Part shown: piece after piece, positions 8,116 to 16,732 of the stretch | Position numbering within the stretch: position 1 is the first letter of the stretch | How the letters are laid out: every line of letters starts with the position of its first letter | Assembly (NCBI GenBank): GCA_020638135.1 | Contig: JACKJE010000002.1 | Location: 154,657 to 218,656, forward strand | From: Methylobacteriaceae bacterium | Lineage (GTDB): Bacteria; Pseudomonadota; Alphaproteobacteria; Rhizobiales; Beijerinckiaceae | DNA length: 64,000 bases | Direction: 5' to 3' | Translations under genes and position numbers: made by a program | The notes under the pieces: generated by a model | Databases searched by the model: none | Told to the model about the DNA's origin: nothing | The model's input: only the letters and a program-made list of their open reading frames with translations

Positions 8116-9303
8116 ATGGTTCGACATTCGACGATATGTCTTGTGCTTGGTCTTGGCCTCGGGGTTTCGGGGTGCGGTTTTTTCCCGGCGCAGGGTCCTT
8201 CGGCGAGCGATGTGGCGCAGCAGGCCGTCTCCGGCGATCCGGAGGCGGGGCCGCGCTATCTGGTCGCCGACCTGACGCCTGCGACCGTCGCCATTCTCAA
8301 GCGCGTGCCCAATCTGACGCTGGCCGGCCGGTTCGGCGCGCATGACGGGGCGCCCTCGCCCGCCATCGGGATCGGCGATTCGGTCTCCGTCACCGTCTGG
8401 GAGGCGGCGTCCGGCGGCCTGTTCTCGTCGGCCGCCGTCAATGGCGTGACCGCCGGCTCGCATTCGGCGGCGATCCCCGAACAGGCGGTCGGCCGCGACG
8501 GGGCGATCACCATTCCCTACGCCGGGCGCATCCGGGTCGCCGGCCTGACGCCGGCGCAGGTCGAAAAGACCATCGTCGCCCGCCTCGTCGGCAAGGCGAT
8601 CGAGCCGCAGGCGCTGGTGACGGTGACCAAGAACCTGTCCAATTCCGTCACGGTGACCGGCGAGGTGAGCAATGGCGCGCAGGTCCCGCTGTCGGCGCGC
8701 GGCGAACGCATTCTCGACGTGATCGCGGCCGCCGGCGGGCTGAAGGCCCCGGTGCACGACGTGTTCATTTCCCTTTCCAGAGGCTCGACGACGGCCAAGA
8801 TTCCGATGCAGGCGCTGCTCGCCCATCCGCGCGAGAATATTTTCGTGCGCCCGCGCGACGTCGTCACGGTGGAAAGCCAGCCGCAGACCTTTACCGCCTT
8901 CGGCTCGACGGGCCGCAACGAACTCGTGAAGTTCGACGCCGCCGGCATCACGCTGGAAGAGGCGGTCGCCAAGGCCGGCGGGCTGCAGGCGGAAATGGCC
9001 AATCCCGAAGGCGTGTTCCTGCTGCGCGCCGAGCCCGCCGCGATCGCGCGCGCGCTCGATCCGGCCTATCCGATCGCGCCCGGCGCCCAGACGGTCAATG
9101 TCGTCTACCGCATCAACCTGAAGGACACGGCGACCTATTTCCTGGCGCGCGGATTTGCGGTGCGCAACAAGGACGTGATCTACGTCGCCGCCGCGCCCTC
9201 GGCCGAGTTCTACAAGGCGATGCAGCTGTTCGCCGCGATCTCCCAGCCCGCCATGAGCGGCGCCACAATGGCCGTCGCGCTCTGCAGATCCGGGAAGTGT
9301 TGA
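8116..9303 (+). CDS. Polysaccharide export outer-membrane lipoprotein (Wza/KpsD-like)
   Basis: A 395-aa lipoprotein. I chose ATG 8116 because it gives a clean signal peptide ending in a lipobox (LGVSGC, Cys at about residue 20), whereas the longer open frame upstream does not. After the lipid anchor comes a polysaccharide-export domain (about 75-180: IGIGDSVSVTVWEA, later GRDGAITIPYAGRIRVAGLT), followed by two SLBB-like repeats (VTVTGEVSNGAQVPL and QTFTAFGSTGRNELV). Proteins of this group form the channel through the outer membrane and meet the KpsE-type protein in the periplasm. With the KpsT and KpsE genes nearby this completes most of an export path. Confidence 0.9.
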   Translation: MVRHSTICLVLGLGLGVSGCGFFPAQGPSASDVAQQAVSGDPEAGPRYLVADLTPATVAILKRVPNLTLAGRFGAHDGAPSPAIGIGDSVSVTVWEAASGGLFSSAAVNGVTAGSHSAAIPEQAVGRDGAITIPYAGRIRVAGLTPAQVEKTIVARLVGKAIEPQALVTVTKNLSNSVTVTGEVSNGAQVPLSARGERILDVIAAAGGLKAPVHDVFISLSRGSTTAKIPMQALLAHPRENIFVRPRDVVTVESQPQTFTAFGSTGRNELVKFDAAGITLEEAVAKAGGLQAEMANPEGVFLLRAEPAAIARALDPAYPIAPGAQTVNVVYRINLKDTATYFLARGFAVRNKDVIYVAAAPSAEFYKAMQLFAAISQPAMSGATMAVALCRSGKC

Positions 9304-9393
9304 GGGCGTAGCGTCCGCGGCCAACCGGCAAGGTGCGATTGCAACCGCCACGCAGGCATGTCACCTCTTGCCGGCAATCAAGGCTGGAGCCGC

Positions 9394-11037
9394 ATGACCG
9401 AGATGAGCGACATCGCCGTGCGCGAATTCCGGCAGATCCTGATCTGGCCGCTTCAGCTGATGCCGCTCCAGGCGGGATGCGGCCTGCTCAACCACTGGGA
9501 CTATCTCGATCGCGACCCCAACCGGACCTGGGTCGAACTCGACGACGAATTTCCCGAGCATCCGGAAAATTTCCAGGAGCGCCACTATCGCGAATTCGCA
9601 GCCTTCCTGCCGCACGTGCAACGCTTCCTCTATGGCGAGCGCGCGTCGCGCACCGGACGGACGACCTATGGCGAGTCGCCGATCCGCATCTTCCGGCGTT
9701 CGGATGTGAAGAAGGCGCGACTGCGGTTCCATGGGCAGGCGGAAGCCACCGACGTCGATGTCGTCCACACCGACCTCTATTTCTTCTTCGACGTCGATGT
9801 CGCCATCCTCGTCGTCGAGATCGCGGCGCGCGACATTCCGTTGTCGCGAGCGCAGGACATCATCTATCGCTTCGGCCGCGCCTATCCGGCCGGCTGGAGC
9901 GAGAGCGGCGAGGCGGTCAATTGTCCCGAGAGCGTCAAATGGCTCGGCGCCGATGGAGCGGTCCTGGCCGTGTCGGACTATCAGGCGCGTACGAAATATC
10001 TGACCTCGGTCTGCAAGGACCAGGCGTCGGCCATCGCCTATCACTGGGAATATCTGCTGGCGCCGATGACGCTCAACCAGCGCGTGCAGATGGCGCCGGT
10101 GCGCTACCGCCAGCTCGAATTCCATCGCATGCCGACCATGGCCTGGCTCGCCGTCGACGATCCACGCGCGCTCACGCGCGCCGACTTCATGCGCCTCGCC
10201 TTCGCCACGGCGCCGGGCGCCGCGACCGAAACACCCTATGCGGCCGGCTTTCTGGCGGATTTCGAGCAGCGCTATTGCTACGACCGTTTCTATGATCCGT
10301 TACGCAGCGACGGCTGGACCAATACGCGCGTGCTGTGCGGCGGCCAGAGTTTCGTCGCCATCGGACCGGCGCAGCATGCGTTGTTCACCGATCCGGAACG
10401 CGGCTTTCTCTCGCAGTTCAGGCATCAGTATTTCTTGCTCGGTCTGATTGCGCATTTCCATCGCGCCGCCATCCTGATGCTGTCAGACCGGCTCGTCGCC
10501 ACCGTCAGCCGGCTCGACATCGACAACAACGCCTCCGTCAGCCAGTTCCGGCACGACATCCGGCAGACGCTGGAAACCTTCCTGCGCTTCACGCACCGCT
10601 ATTATTTCTCGGAGATTTCGGATCAGCTGCCGATGCGCGACCTGTTCCGCATGTGGGTCGGGCACCTCGGCACGGATCGCCTGTTCGCCGAATTGCGCGA
10701 CGAACTCGGCGATATGTCGTCCTATCTCGAGACCGACCTTCTGCGTCGTCAGGCGAAAACGATTCTCACGCTCACGATCACCACGCTGCTCAGCCTGGTA
10801 GGGACGGTGACGACAGGCTTCCTCGGCATGAACCTGTTCGCGCACGCCGATATGAGCACGCTCGAGCGTACGCTGATCTTCTTCGCCGTCCTGATACCGA
10901 CAACGTTGCTCTTATTCTACACCGTCATGGTGTCGCGCCGTTTCGCGGAATTCCTCGATGCGCTCGCCGACGAGGGCGCGAGCTGGAGCGAACGGCTGCG
11001 CGCCTTCGGGATGATCTGGCGGGGCGGGCGCCGCTGA
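9394..11037 (+). CDS. Long CorA-like divalent-cation channel-family protein
   Basis: A 547-aa protein with two C-terminal membrane helices. The first ends in GFLGMNLF, containing the Gly-Met-Asn signature of CorA magnesium channels, and the second is rich in Ile, Leu and Phe (about 500-522). The N-terminal 450 residues would form the cytoplasmic funnel but are much longer than in classical CorA (about 316 aa in all). They carry acidic stretches and an FFFDVDVAILVVEIAARDIP segment that looks like a beta-alpha core. The start is taken at ATG 9394 behind a GGAG; an in-frame ATG at 9358 is possible. It is convergent with tctA, 15 nt away. Ion specificity is not inferable. Confidence 0.75.
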   Translation: MTEMSDIAVREFRQILIWPLQLMPLQAGCGLLNHWDYLDRDPNRTWVELDDEFPEHPENFQERHYREFAAFLPHVQRFLYGERASRTGRTTYGESPIRIFRRSDVKKARLRFHGQAEATDVDVVHTDLYFFFDVDVAILVVEIAARDIPLSRAQDIIYRFGRAYPAGWSESGEAVNCPESVKWLGADGAVLAVSDYQARTKYLTSVCKDQASAIAYHWEYLLAPMTLNQRVQMAPVRYRQLEFHRMPTMAWLAVDDPRALTRADFMRLAFATAPGAATETPYAAGFLADFEQRYCYDRFYDPLRSDGWTNTRVLCGGQSFVAIGPAQHALFTDPERGFLSQFRHQYFLLGLIAHFHRAAILMLSDRLVATVSRLDIDNNASVSQFRHDIRQTLETFLRFTHRYYFSEISDQLPMRDLFRMWVGHLGTDRLFAELRDELGDMSSYLETDLLRRQAKTILTLTITTLLSLVGTVTTGFLGMNLFAHADMSTLERTLIFFAVLIPTTLLLFYTVMVSRRFAEFLDALADEGASWSERLRAFGMIWRGGRR

Positions 11038-11052
11038 GGGCGCCAGCCGCCG

Positions 11053-12579
11053 TCAGTCGAAAGCGGTCGATGCAAGTTGGACCGGCGCGCGCGCCTTCTT
11101 GATCCGCGCATAGATCTGCAGGCCGATGAGCGCCGCGCAGATCGCCAGGAAGAAGGCGCTGATCGGACGCTCGACGAATGTGCCGAGGTCGCCGTGTGCG
11201 ATATTGAGCGCGCGCCGGAAATTCTCCTCGAAGCGCGGACCGAGCACGAAGCCCAGCAGCATCGGCGCCGGCTCGAAACGCAAGAGCAGCAGGAGATAAC
11301 CGAACAGGCCGATCACCAGCGTCACGCCGACGTCGAACAGTGAATTGCGCGTGGCGAAGACGCCGATGCAGATGAAGAACAGGGCCGAGGGATAGAGATA
11401 ACGATAGGGAACCGTCAGCAGGCGGACCCAGACGCCGATCATCGGCACGTTGAGGAAGACGAGGATCAGATTGCCGATCCAGAAGCTGGCGACGAGACCC
11501 CAGAAGACATCGGGGTGCTCGACGATCAGGCGTGGCCCCGGCGTGATGTTGTGGATGATCAGCGCGCCGAGCAGCAGCGCCATGGCGGCGTCGCCGGGAA
11601 TGCCGAGCGACATAGTGGGAATGAAGTCGCCCTGAATGGACGAATGGGTCGAGGCCTCCGGCGCCGCGACGCCGGCGATGGCGCCGGTCCCGAATTTTTC
11701 AGGATTCTTCGACACCTTCTTTTCGGTCGCGTAGGCGATGAAGGAAGCGATAACCGGACCCGTGCCGGGAATGAGCGAGCACAGCGAGCCGACGAGCGTG
11801 CCGCGCAGGATCGGCAGAGCCGCTTCCTTGGCTTCCGCCTTCGAGGGACGCATGTCGCGGAACTTGAGCTTGGTGTAAGCGGTGTTGACTGGCGCGACAT
11901 TGTTGACGCTGCGCAAGAATTCCGCGATGCCGAACAGGCCAAGCGCGAGCGCGACGAGTTCGATGCCGTCGGCAAGTTCGTAATGGCCGAAGGTGTAGCG
12001 CTCGACGCTGGTCGCCGTGTCGGTGCCGACGAGGCCGAGCAACATGCCGAAGGCGGTCATCGCCACGCCCTTCAACGGCGAACCCTTGGCGAGCGTCGAA
12101 CCGGCAAGCAGGCCGAGCAGCATGAGCGAACAGATTTCGGCCGCCTGGAAGGAGAAGGCGATCTTGGCGATGTAAGGCGCCAGGAACATCATCTGCAGGA
12201 TGCCGAAGGCCGCGCCGAACACCGCGCCCATCATAGTGACGCCGAGCGCGACGCCGCCCTTGCCCTGCTGCGTCAGCGGGTAGCCGTCGAGACAGGTGAC
12301 GGCGTGCGGCGGGTGCGAAGGCAGGTTGAGCAGGATCGAGCAGATCGCGCCGCCATATTGCGCGCCGTAGAAAATGCCGGAGATCATCAGGATCGCGGCG
12401 ACCGGCTTCATGCCGAACGTCAGCGGCAGCAGGATCGAGACGGCGGACAGGACGCCCATGCCCGGCAGCACGCCGACGAGATTGCCGATGAGAACGCCGA
12501 TGAAACAGTAAAGCAGATTGTGGGGCTGGAGGGCGACCTCGAAGCCATGCGCGAGATCGACGAAGCTCGACCAGATCAT
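11053..12579 (-). CDS. tctA: Tripartite tricarboxylate transporter large permease TctA
   Basis: The 508-aa polytopic membrane protein has the TctA family look: an N-terminal LIGNLVGVLPGMGVL segment (about residues 32-46), the loop NLPSHPPHAVTCLDGYPL, then FIPTMSLGIPGDAAMALLLG in the second half, the two PG-rich re-entrant regions characteristic of the family. It has about 12 membrane helices. It follows tctB with a 3-nt gap. Together with the binding protein TctC it would import a carboxylate or related organic anion using an ion gradient. Confidence 0.93.
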   Translation of the reverse strand: MIWSSFVDLAHGFEVALQPHNLLYCFIGVLIGNLVGVLPGMGVLSAVSILLPLTFGMKPVAAILMISGIFYGAQYGGAICSILLNLPSHPPHAVTCLDGYPLTQQGKGGVALGVTMMGAVFGAAFGILQMMFLAPYIAKIAFSFQAAEICSLMLLGLLAGSTLAKGSPLKGVAMTAFGMLLGLVGTDTATSVERYTFGHYELADGIELVALALGLFGIAEFLRSVNNVAPVNTAYTKLKFRDMRPSKAEAKEAALPILRGTLVGSLCSLIPGTGPVIASFIAYATEKKVSKNPEKFGTGAIAGVAAPEASTHSSIQGDFIPTMSLGIPGDAAMALLLGALIIHNITPGPRLIVEHPDVFWGLVASFWIGNLILVFLNVPMIGVWVRLLTVPYRYLYPSALFFICIGVFATRNSLFDVGVTLVIGLFGYLLLLLRFEPAPMLLGFVLGPRFEENFRRALNIAHGDLGTFVERPISAFFLAICAALIGLQIYARIKKARAPVQLASTAFD

Positions 12580-12582
12580 GGC

Positions 12583-13059
12583 TCAAAACCCCTTGATGAT
12601 CGGCATCTGCACACGCAGGCCGAAAGCGAGCACGACGACGGCGACGATGGTTATGCCGAGCGCGAGTGTGGCCGCGCTCCTCCAGGTGTTCTGCCTGTCG
12701 CCAATCGCGGCGAGAAAGACGCAGGCGAAGGTCGCGGGCGCCATGCCTGCGTAGTGTCCGAGCGCGATGAAGGCGACGACGCCGGCGAAAATCGCCGCCC
12801 AGCCGCGCAGGTCGACGCCGACGCGATGGCCGTGCGCCATCGGACCATAGGCGTCGCCCTCCGTCCGTCCGGCCGTCGCGGCGATGCCGACGCCGAGCGC
12901 GGCGATCAGCACGCTGAGAATGAGCGGAAAGAATCCGGGCCCCATTTCGCGCAGGGAGCCGAGATCGTATGTCGTTGCGACATAGCCGGCGAAGACGCCA
13001 ACCAGGATCATCAATGCACCGGCGTAATAGTCGCGTTGCCGTTCGAAACGCTTCATCAT
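12583..13059 (-). CDS. tctB: Tripartite tricarboxylate transporter small permease TctB
   Basis: A 158-aa protein with four predicted membrane helices; the MGPGFFPLILSVLIAALGVG segment (about residues 40-59) is the hallmark of the TctB family. TctB is the small, poorly conserved membrane subunit of the TTT system. It is encoded between tctC and tctA, with tight spacing to tctA. Confidence 0.92.
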   Translation of the reverse strand: MMKRFERQRDYYAGALMILVGVFAGYVATTYDLGSLREMGPGFFPLILSVLIAALGVGIAATAGRTEGDAYGPMAHGHRVGVDLRGWAAIFAGVVAFIALGHYAGMAPATFACVFLAAIGDRQNTWRSAATLALGITIVAVVVLAFGLRVQMPIIKGF

Positions 13060-13140
13060 GATGCTGTCGCCCGATTACAGACGTCCGTCATTGGCCCGGC
13101 GGCGCGAGGCGTCGCCGGGCGAATTTCAGACTTGTCGAGA

Positions 13141-14103
13141 CTACTTGCCGGCGAGGCCGGCCGCTTCGATCACAGGCTTCCAGCGCTCGTAGTCGGCTTT
13201 CTGGATCGCCCCGAGTTCTTCGGGCGTCGTGCCGGTGGCGCGCAGATAGACGGACTTGGCGCGTTCCTGGAAGGAATCCGAGTGGATCGCCTCGGTCAGC
13301 GCCTTGTTGAGCTTGGCGATCTTGTCTTTCGGCGTCGCGGCGGGCGCGAAAATGCCGTACCAGCCCGAGCCCTCGATCTTGAAGCCCTGGTCGACGAAGG
13401 TGGGAACGTCGGGAAGATAGGGCGAGCGCGTTTTGCCGGAGGTCGCCAGCAGATGGATCGCGCCGGCCTTGTGCTGCGCGATCAGATCGGCGAGCGGCGC
13501 GCAGACGAGCGCGGTTTCGCCGGACATGGCCGCCGTCAGCGCCGGCGCCGTGCCCTTGTAAGCGACTGCGTGAATCTTGACCCCGGCGTCGGCGCCATAT
13601 TTGACCGGCAAGAGATGCGGCAGCGCGCCGAGGCCGGGCACGCCGACATTGCCCTTGTCAGGATTCTTCTTCAGCCATTCCGTCAGTTCGGCCAGCGTCT
13701 TGGCGCCGGACACAGGACCTGCCGCCAGCCCAAAGTCGAAGGAAAGCGCCTGCGTGACCGGCGCGAAATCCTTGAACGCGTCGTAAGGCAAGCTCTTGAA
13801 CACCGTGGGAAACAGAACCATCGTGCCGAACGGCGTGAACAGCAGCGTGTTGCCGTCGGCAGTCGCATGCTTGACCTCGCGTACGCCGATACGTCCGTCG
13901 GCGCCGGGCTTGTTTTCGACGATCGCCGACAGGCCGAGCTTCTTCTGCAGGTCGTCGGCCAGCACGCGCACGAGAATGTCGCCGCCGCTGCCAGGCGCGT
14001 AGGGATAGATGAATTTCAGGAGATCGGCCGCAAAGGCCGGCCCGCCGAAACCGCCGCCGGCCGCCGCAGTCGCGACGCCCGCCATGAAATGCCGTCTGTC
14101 CAT
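13141..14103 (-). CDS. tctC: Tripartite tricarboxylate transporter binding protein TctC (Bug family)
   Basis: A 320-aa periplasmic receptor with a twin-arginine-like signal (MDRRHFMAG, then an Ala/Gly-rich stretch ending PAFA near residue 25). Mature features are YPYAPGSGGDILVRVLADDL near 33-52, VENKPGADGRIG near 62-73 and the middle VGVPGLGALPHLLPV region, all typical of Bug receptors. The usual Bug aspartate site is conserved around AVAYKGTAPAL. It is the first transporter gene after the MarR regulator (78 nt). The ligand is unknown; the divergent sulfatase suggests a released organic anion. Confidence 0.93.
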   Translation of the reverse strand: MDRRHFMAGVATAAAGGGFGGPAFAADLLKFIYPYAPGSGGDILVRVLADDLQKKLGLSAIVENKPGADGRIGVREVKHATADGNTLLFTPFGTMVLFPTVFKSLPYDAFKDFAPVTQALSFDFGLAAGPVSGAKTLAELTEWLKKNPDKGNVGVPGLGALPHLLPVKYGADAGVKIHAVAYKGTAPALTAAMSGETALVCAPLADLIAQHKAGAIHLLATSGKTRSPYLPDVPTFVDQGFKIEGSGWYGIFAPAATPKDKIAKLNKALTEAIHSDSFQERAKSVYLRATGTTPEELGAIQKADYERWKPVIEAAGLAGK

Positions 14104-14181
14104 GTTGTCCTCCCTCTTTTGGTTTGCATCCGTCCGGCTCTTGTCTCCTCCTGGCCGGTCGAACGTTGGCGCCTCAAATCT

Positions 14182-14844
14182 TCATGAACTGGCTGCGCGA
14201 GCGCTTGCGCGCCCGATAGTCTTGCGTTCGCCCGCGCGCGCTGCAGGCACGCCAGGTTTTCTGACAATCCGCGCGCGGCCGAGCGGATTTTCCATCTCGG
14301 CGCCCTGACGCGACTGCGGCGTGAACAGATCGTCGTAGGATTGCGCAGCCGTCGCGGTCACCTTGTCGAGCAGCCGAACGAATTCGACCTGCTCCGATGC
14401 GCTGAGAGCGCCCATCCATTCGGAATGCCGCGTGAAAGCAAACTTGAGGACCTTGTCGTGCAAACGGCGCCCCTTGGCGGTCGGCTCGAACAGGGTCTGG
14501 CGACGATCCTGTGCGCTCGGGCTGTGCGCGACAAGGCCATTGTCGATCAGGATCGAAATGGTCCGGCTGAGCTGACCCTTGTCCAGATAGAGTTCGCCGG
14601 CGATGTCGGCGAGCGTGGCCGGCGGACGCGCGCAGATCACGCCGAGCACGCGCCACTCGCCGAGGCTCAAACCAAACTCGCGCAACACGCGCGACTGCCC
14701 CGTGCGATCGCCGATCGTGGCGAGACGCGCGATTCTGAACATCAGGACATCACGAATGTCGTGAAGCTGGTTGGGCCCGAGGCTGTGATGGCGAATTGGC
14801 ATTCTGCGCATTATGTTGATACTTTCAATTGTTGATTTTATCAT
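14182..14844 (-). CDS. MarR family transcriptional regulator
   Basis: Up to 220 aa, with a winged-helix core: LGEWRVLGVICARPPATLAD then GELYLDKGQLSRTISILIDN (recognition helix) and the wing DRRQTLFEPTAKG. It probably controls the downstream tctCBA genes and the divergent sulfatase. The start is uncertain: the first ATG (14844) lies on top of a good promoter and palindromes facing the sulfatase gene, so ATG 14811 or 14802 could be the true start. A basic C-terminal tail of about 35 residues follows the domain. Confidence 0.88.
   Translation of the reverse strand: MIKSTIESINIMRRMPIRHHSLGPNQLHDIRDVLMFRIARLATIGDRTGQSRVLREFGLSLGEWRVLGVICARPPATLADIAGELYLDKGQLSRTISILIDNGLVAHSPSAQDRRQTLFEPTAKGRRLHDKVLKFAFTRHSEWMGALSASEQVEFVRLLDKVTATAAQSYDDLFTPQSRQGAEMENPLGRARIVRKPGVPAARAGERKTIGRASARAASS
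14816..14844 (+). promoter_or_regulatory. Candidate sigma-70 promoter with overlapping palindromes, upstream of the sulfatase gene
   Basis: TTGATA (14816-14821) and TATCAT (14839-14844) are spaced by 17 nt and would start a transcript near 14851 toward the sulfatase gene. A TTGA-N5-TCAA palindrome (14816-14828) covers the -35 box and a perfect TTTATcATAAA palindrome (14837-14847) covers the -10 box. Both are plausible MarR operators, since MarR proteins bind short palindromes over promoters. Confidence 0.5.
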
Positions 14845-14936
14845 AAAGATGGCTTAGGTCAAGCGGCGTCCGCGCATCTGTTGCGCCCGCGAACGAAGCG
14901 CGTAAAAGCGTCAAAGAAATCAGGGAGGCTTTCCGG

Positions 14937-16562
14937 GTGACCAAGCGCAACGTGCTTTTCATCATGTGCGACCAGCTCAGGTTCGATTATCTTAGCTGCG
15001 CCGGCCACCCTTTTCTGAAGACGCCCAACATCGACGCGCTGGCGGCGCGCGGCGTGCGCTTCACGCGCGCCTATGTGCAATCGCCTGTCTGCGGCCCCTC
15101 GCGCATGAGCTATTACACCGGTCGCTACATGCGCTCGCATGGCGCAAACTGGAACGGCTTCCCGCTTCGCATCGGCGAACCGACGCTCGGCGATCATCTG
15201 CGCAAGCTCGGCGTGCGCACGGCGCTGGTCGGCAAGACGCATATGACGTCCGACGACGAGGGCATGCAACGCCTCGGCATCGATCCCGGATCGATCATCG
15301 GCGTGCTGGCGTCGGAATGCGGCTTCGAGCCCTTCGACCGCGACGACGGCCTGCACCCGCGCGGCCGCAAGCACAAGAGCGCGCCGTTCAACGCCTATCT
15401 CAAGGCGAAGGGCTACGAGGGCGACAATCCCTGGGAGACGCACGCCAATTCCGGCATCGCAGAAGATGGCTCCCAACAGAATGGCTGGCTGCTCGTCCAT
15501 GCCGACAAGGCGGCGCGCGCGCCGGAAGAAGACACCGAAACGCCCTGGACGACGCGCGAGGCGATGCGCTTCATCGACGAGGCGGAGGCCAAGGGCGAGA
15601 ACTGGTGCCTGCACCTCTCCTACATCAAGCCGCACTGGCCCTATATCGCGCCTGCGCCCTATCACGACATGTTCGACGCCTCGCAGGTGCTGCCCGCCGT
15701 GCGCGCCGAGAGCGAGCGCGGCAATGACGCCCATCCAGTCTATCGCGCCTTCATGGACCTGCGCGTCAGCCGCAATTTCTCGCGCGATGAAGTCCGCGAG
15801 CGCGTCATCCCCACCTACATGGGCCTGATCAAGCAGATCGACGACCAGCTCGGCCTGCTGTTCAAATTCCTGAAGGACAAGGGCATCGAAGACAACACGC
15901 TGATCGTCTTCACCAGCGATCACGGCGATTATCTCGGCGACCACTGGCTCGGCGAAAAGGATCTGTTCCACGAAGTCTCCGTGAAGGTGCCGATGATCGT
16001 CGTCGACCCCTCGCCGTCGGCGGATGGCACGCGCGGCACGGTCTGCGACGCGCTGATGGAGGGCATCGACCTCACGCCGACCTTCATCGAATATTTCGGC
16101 GGCGCCTCGCCGCGCCACATCGTCGAAGGACGCTCGATCGCGCCCTGGCTGCGCGGCGAGACGCCCGCGAGCTGGCGCACGCATGTCTTCTCCGAATACG
16201 ATTATTCCATGCAGGACGTGCGCGGCGCGCTCGGCCTGCCGGTCGACAAATGCCATCTCTTCATGTGCTTCGACGGCCGCTGGAAATACATTCACGCGCC
16301 GGGCTTCCGGCCCATGCTGTTCGATCTCGAGAATGATCCGAAGGAATTGCGCGATCTCGGCGGCGATCCAGCCAGCCAGAGCGTCCTCGCACGCATGCGT
16401 GACGCGCTGATGGAATGGTCGCTGACCGACCACAATCGCATCACCACGCCGGATGCGAAGATCGAGGGCTATAGTTCGGCGGCGCAGCTGAAGAGCGGAA
16501 TTCTCATCGGCTACTGGGACGAGGCCGAAGTCGAGGAGGCGCGCCGCAAGCTTGGCTTGTGA
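14937..16562 (+). CDS. Sulfatase-superfamily hydrolase (phosphonate monoester hydrolase/arylsulfatase type)
   Basis: A 541-aa enzyme of the alkaline-phosphatase/sulfatase superfamily. It starts at GTG 14937 behind CAGGGAGG. Metal-site residues include D12 in IMCDQ and the TSDHGDYLGDH block near residue 325. The Cys-x-Pro-Ser-Arg motif (VCGPSR, Cys52) would be oxidised to formylglycine, the catalytic nucleophile. The overall length and the blocks KPHWPYIAPAPYH and YMGLIKQIDDQLG match the phosphonate monoester hydrolase branch better than choline sulfatase. There is no signal peptide, so it acts in the cytoplasm. It is divergent from marR-tctCBA, suggesting that the imported anion, or a related compound, is its substrate. 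The true substrate, a sulfate ester or a phosphonate/phosphate diester, cannot be decided. Confidence 0.88.
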   Translation: MTKRNVLFIMCDQLRFDYLSCAGHPFLKTPNIDALAARGVRFTRAYVQSPVCGPSRMSYYTGRYMRSHGANWNGFPLRIGEPTLGDHLRKLGVRTALVGKTHMTSDDEGMQRLGIDPGSIIGVLASECGFEPFDRDDGLHPRGRKHKSAPFNAYLKAKGYEGDNPWETHANSGIAEDGSQQNGWLLVHADKAARAPEEDTETPWTTREAMRFIDEAEAKGENWCLHLSYIKPHWPYIAPAPYHDMFDASQVLPAVRAESERGNDAHPVYRAFMDLRVSRNFSRDEVRERVIPTYMGLIKQIDDQLGLLFKFLKDKGIEDNTLIVFTSDHGDYLGDHWLGEKDLFHEVSVKVPMIVVDPSPSADGTRGTVCDALMEGIDLTPTFIEYFGGASPRHIVEGRSIAPWLRGETPASWRTHVFSEYDYSMQDVRGALGLPVDKCHLFMCFDGRWKYIHAPGFRPMLFDLENDPKELRDLGGDPASQSVLARMRDALMEWSLTDHNRITTPDAKIEGYSSAAQLKSGILIGYWDEAEVEEARRKLGL

Positions 16563-16732
16563 GCCCGACGAAACGATCACGCGGACCTGCGACCAGCCGA
16601 CGGATATTCGGGTTTCGGCTGGCGCGCGCGGCCGCCGTTTAGCATTCGTCAATCCGCCCGGGAAAAGCGCTTTGTATCTTTGGTCGGCGGCCGTCGCACA
16701 TGCTGCGACGGCAGACGCCCGAGGAGAAGCAA

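Noticed and set aside
6820..9351. An 843-codon open frame on the minus strand opposite the glycosyltransferase and Wza-like genes
   Set aside because: No recognisable motif; both plus-strand genes have good family signatures.
11515..14187. An 890-codon open frame on the plus strand opposite tctABC
   Set aside because: Its translation is rich in Arg, Asp, Gln and His with no family motif. It is the antisense of three well-supported transporter genes and is expected from GC-rich codon use.
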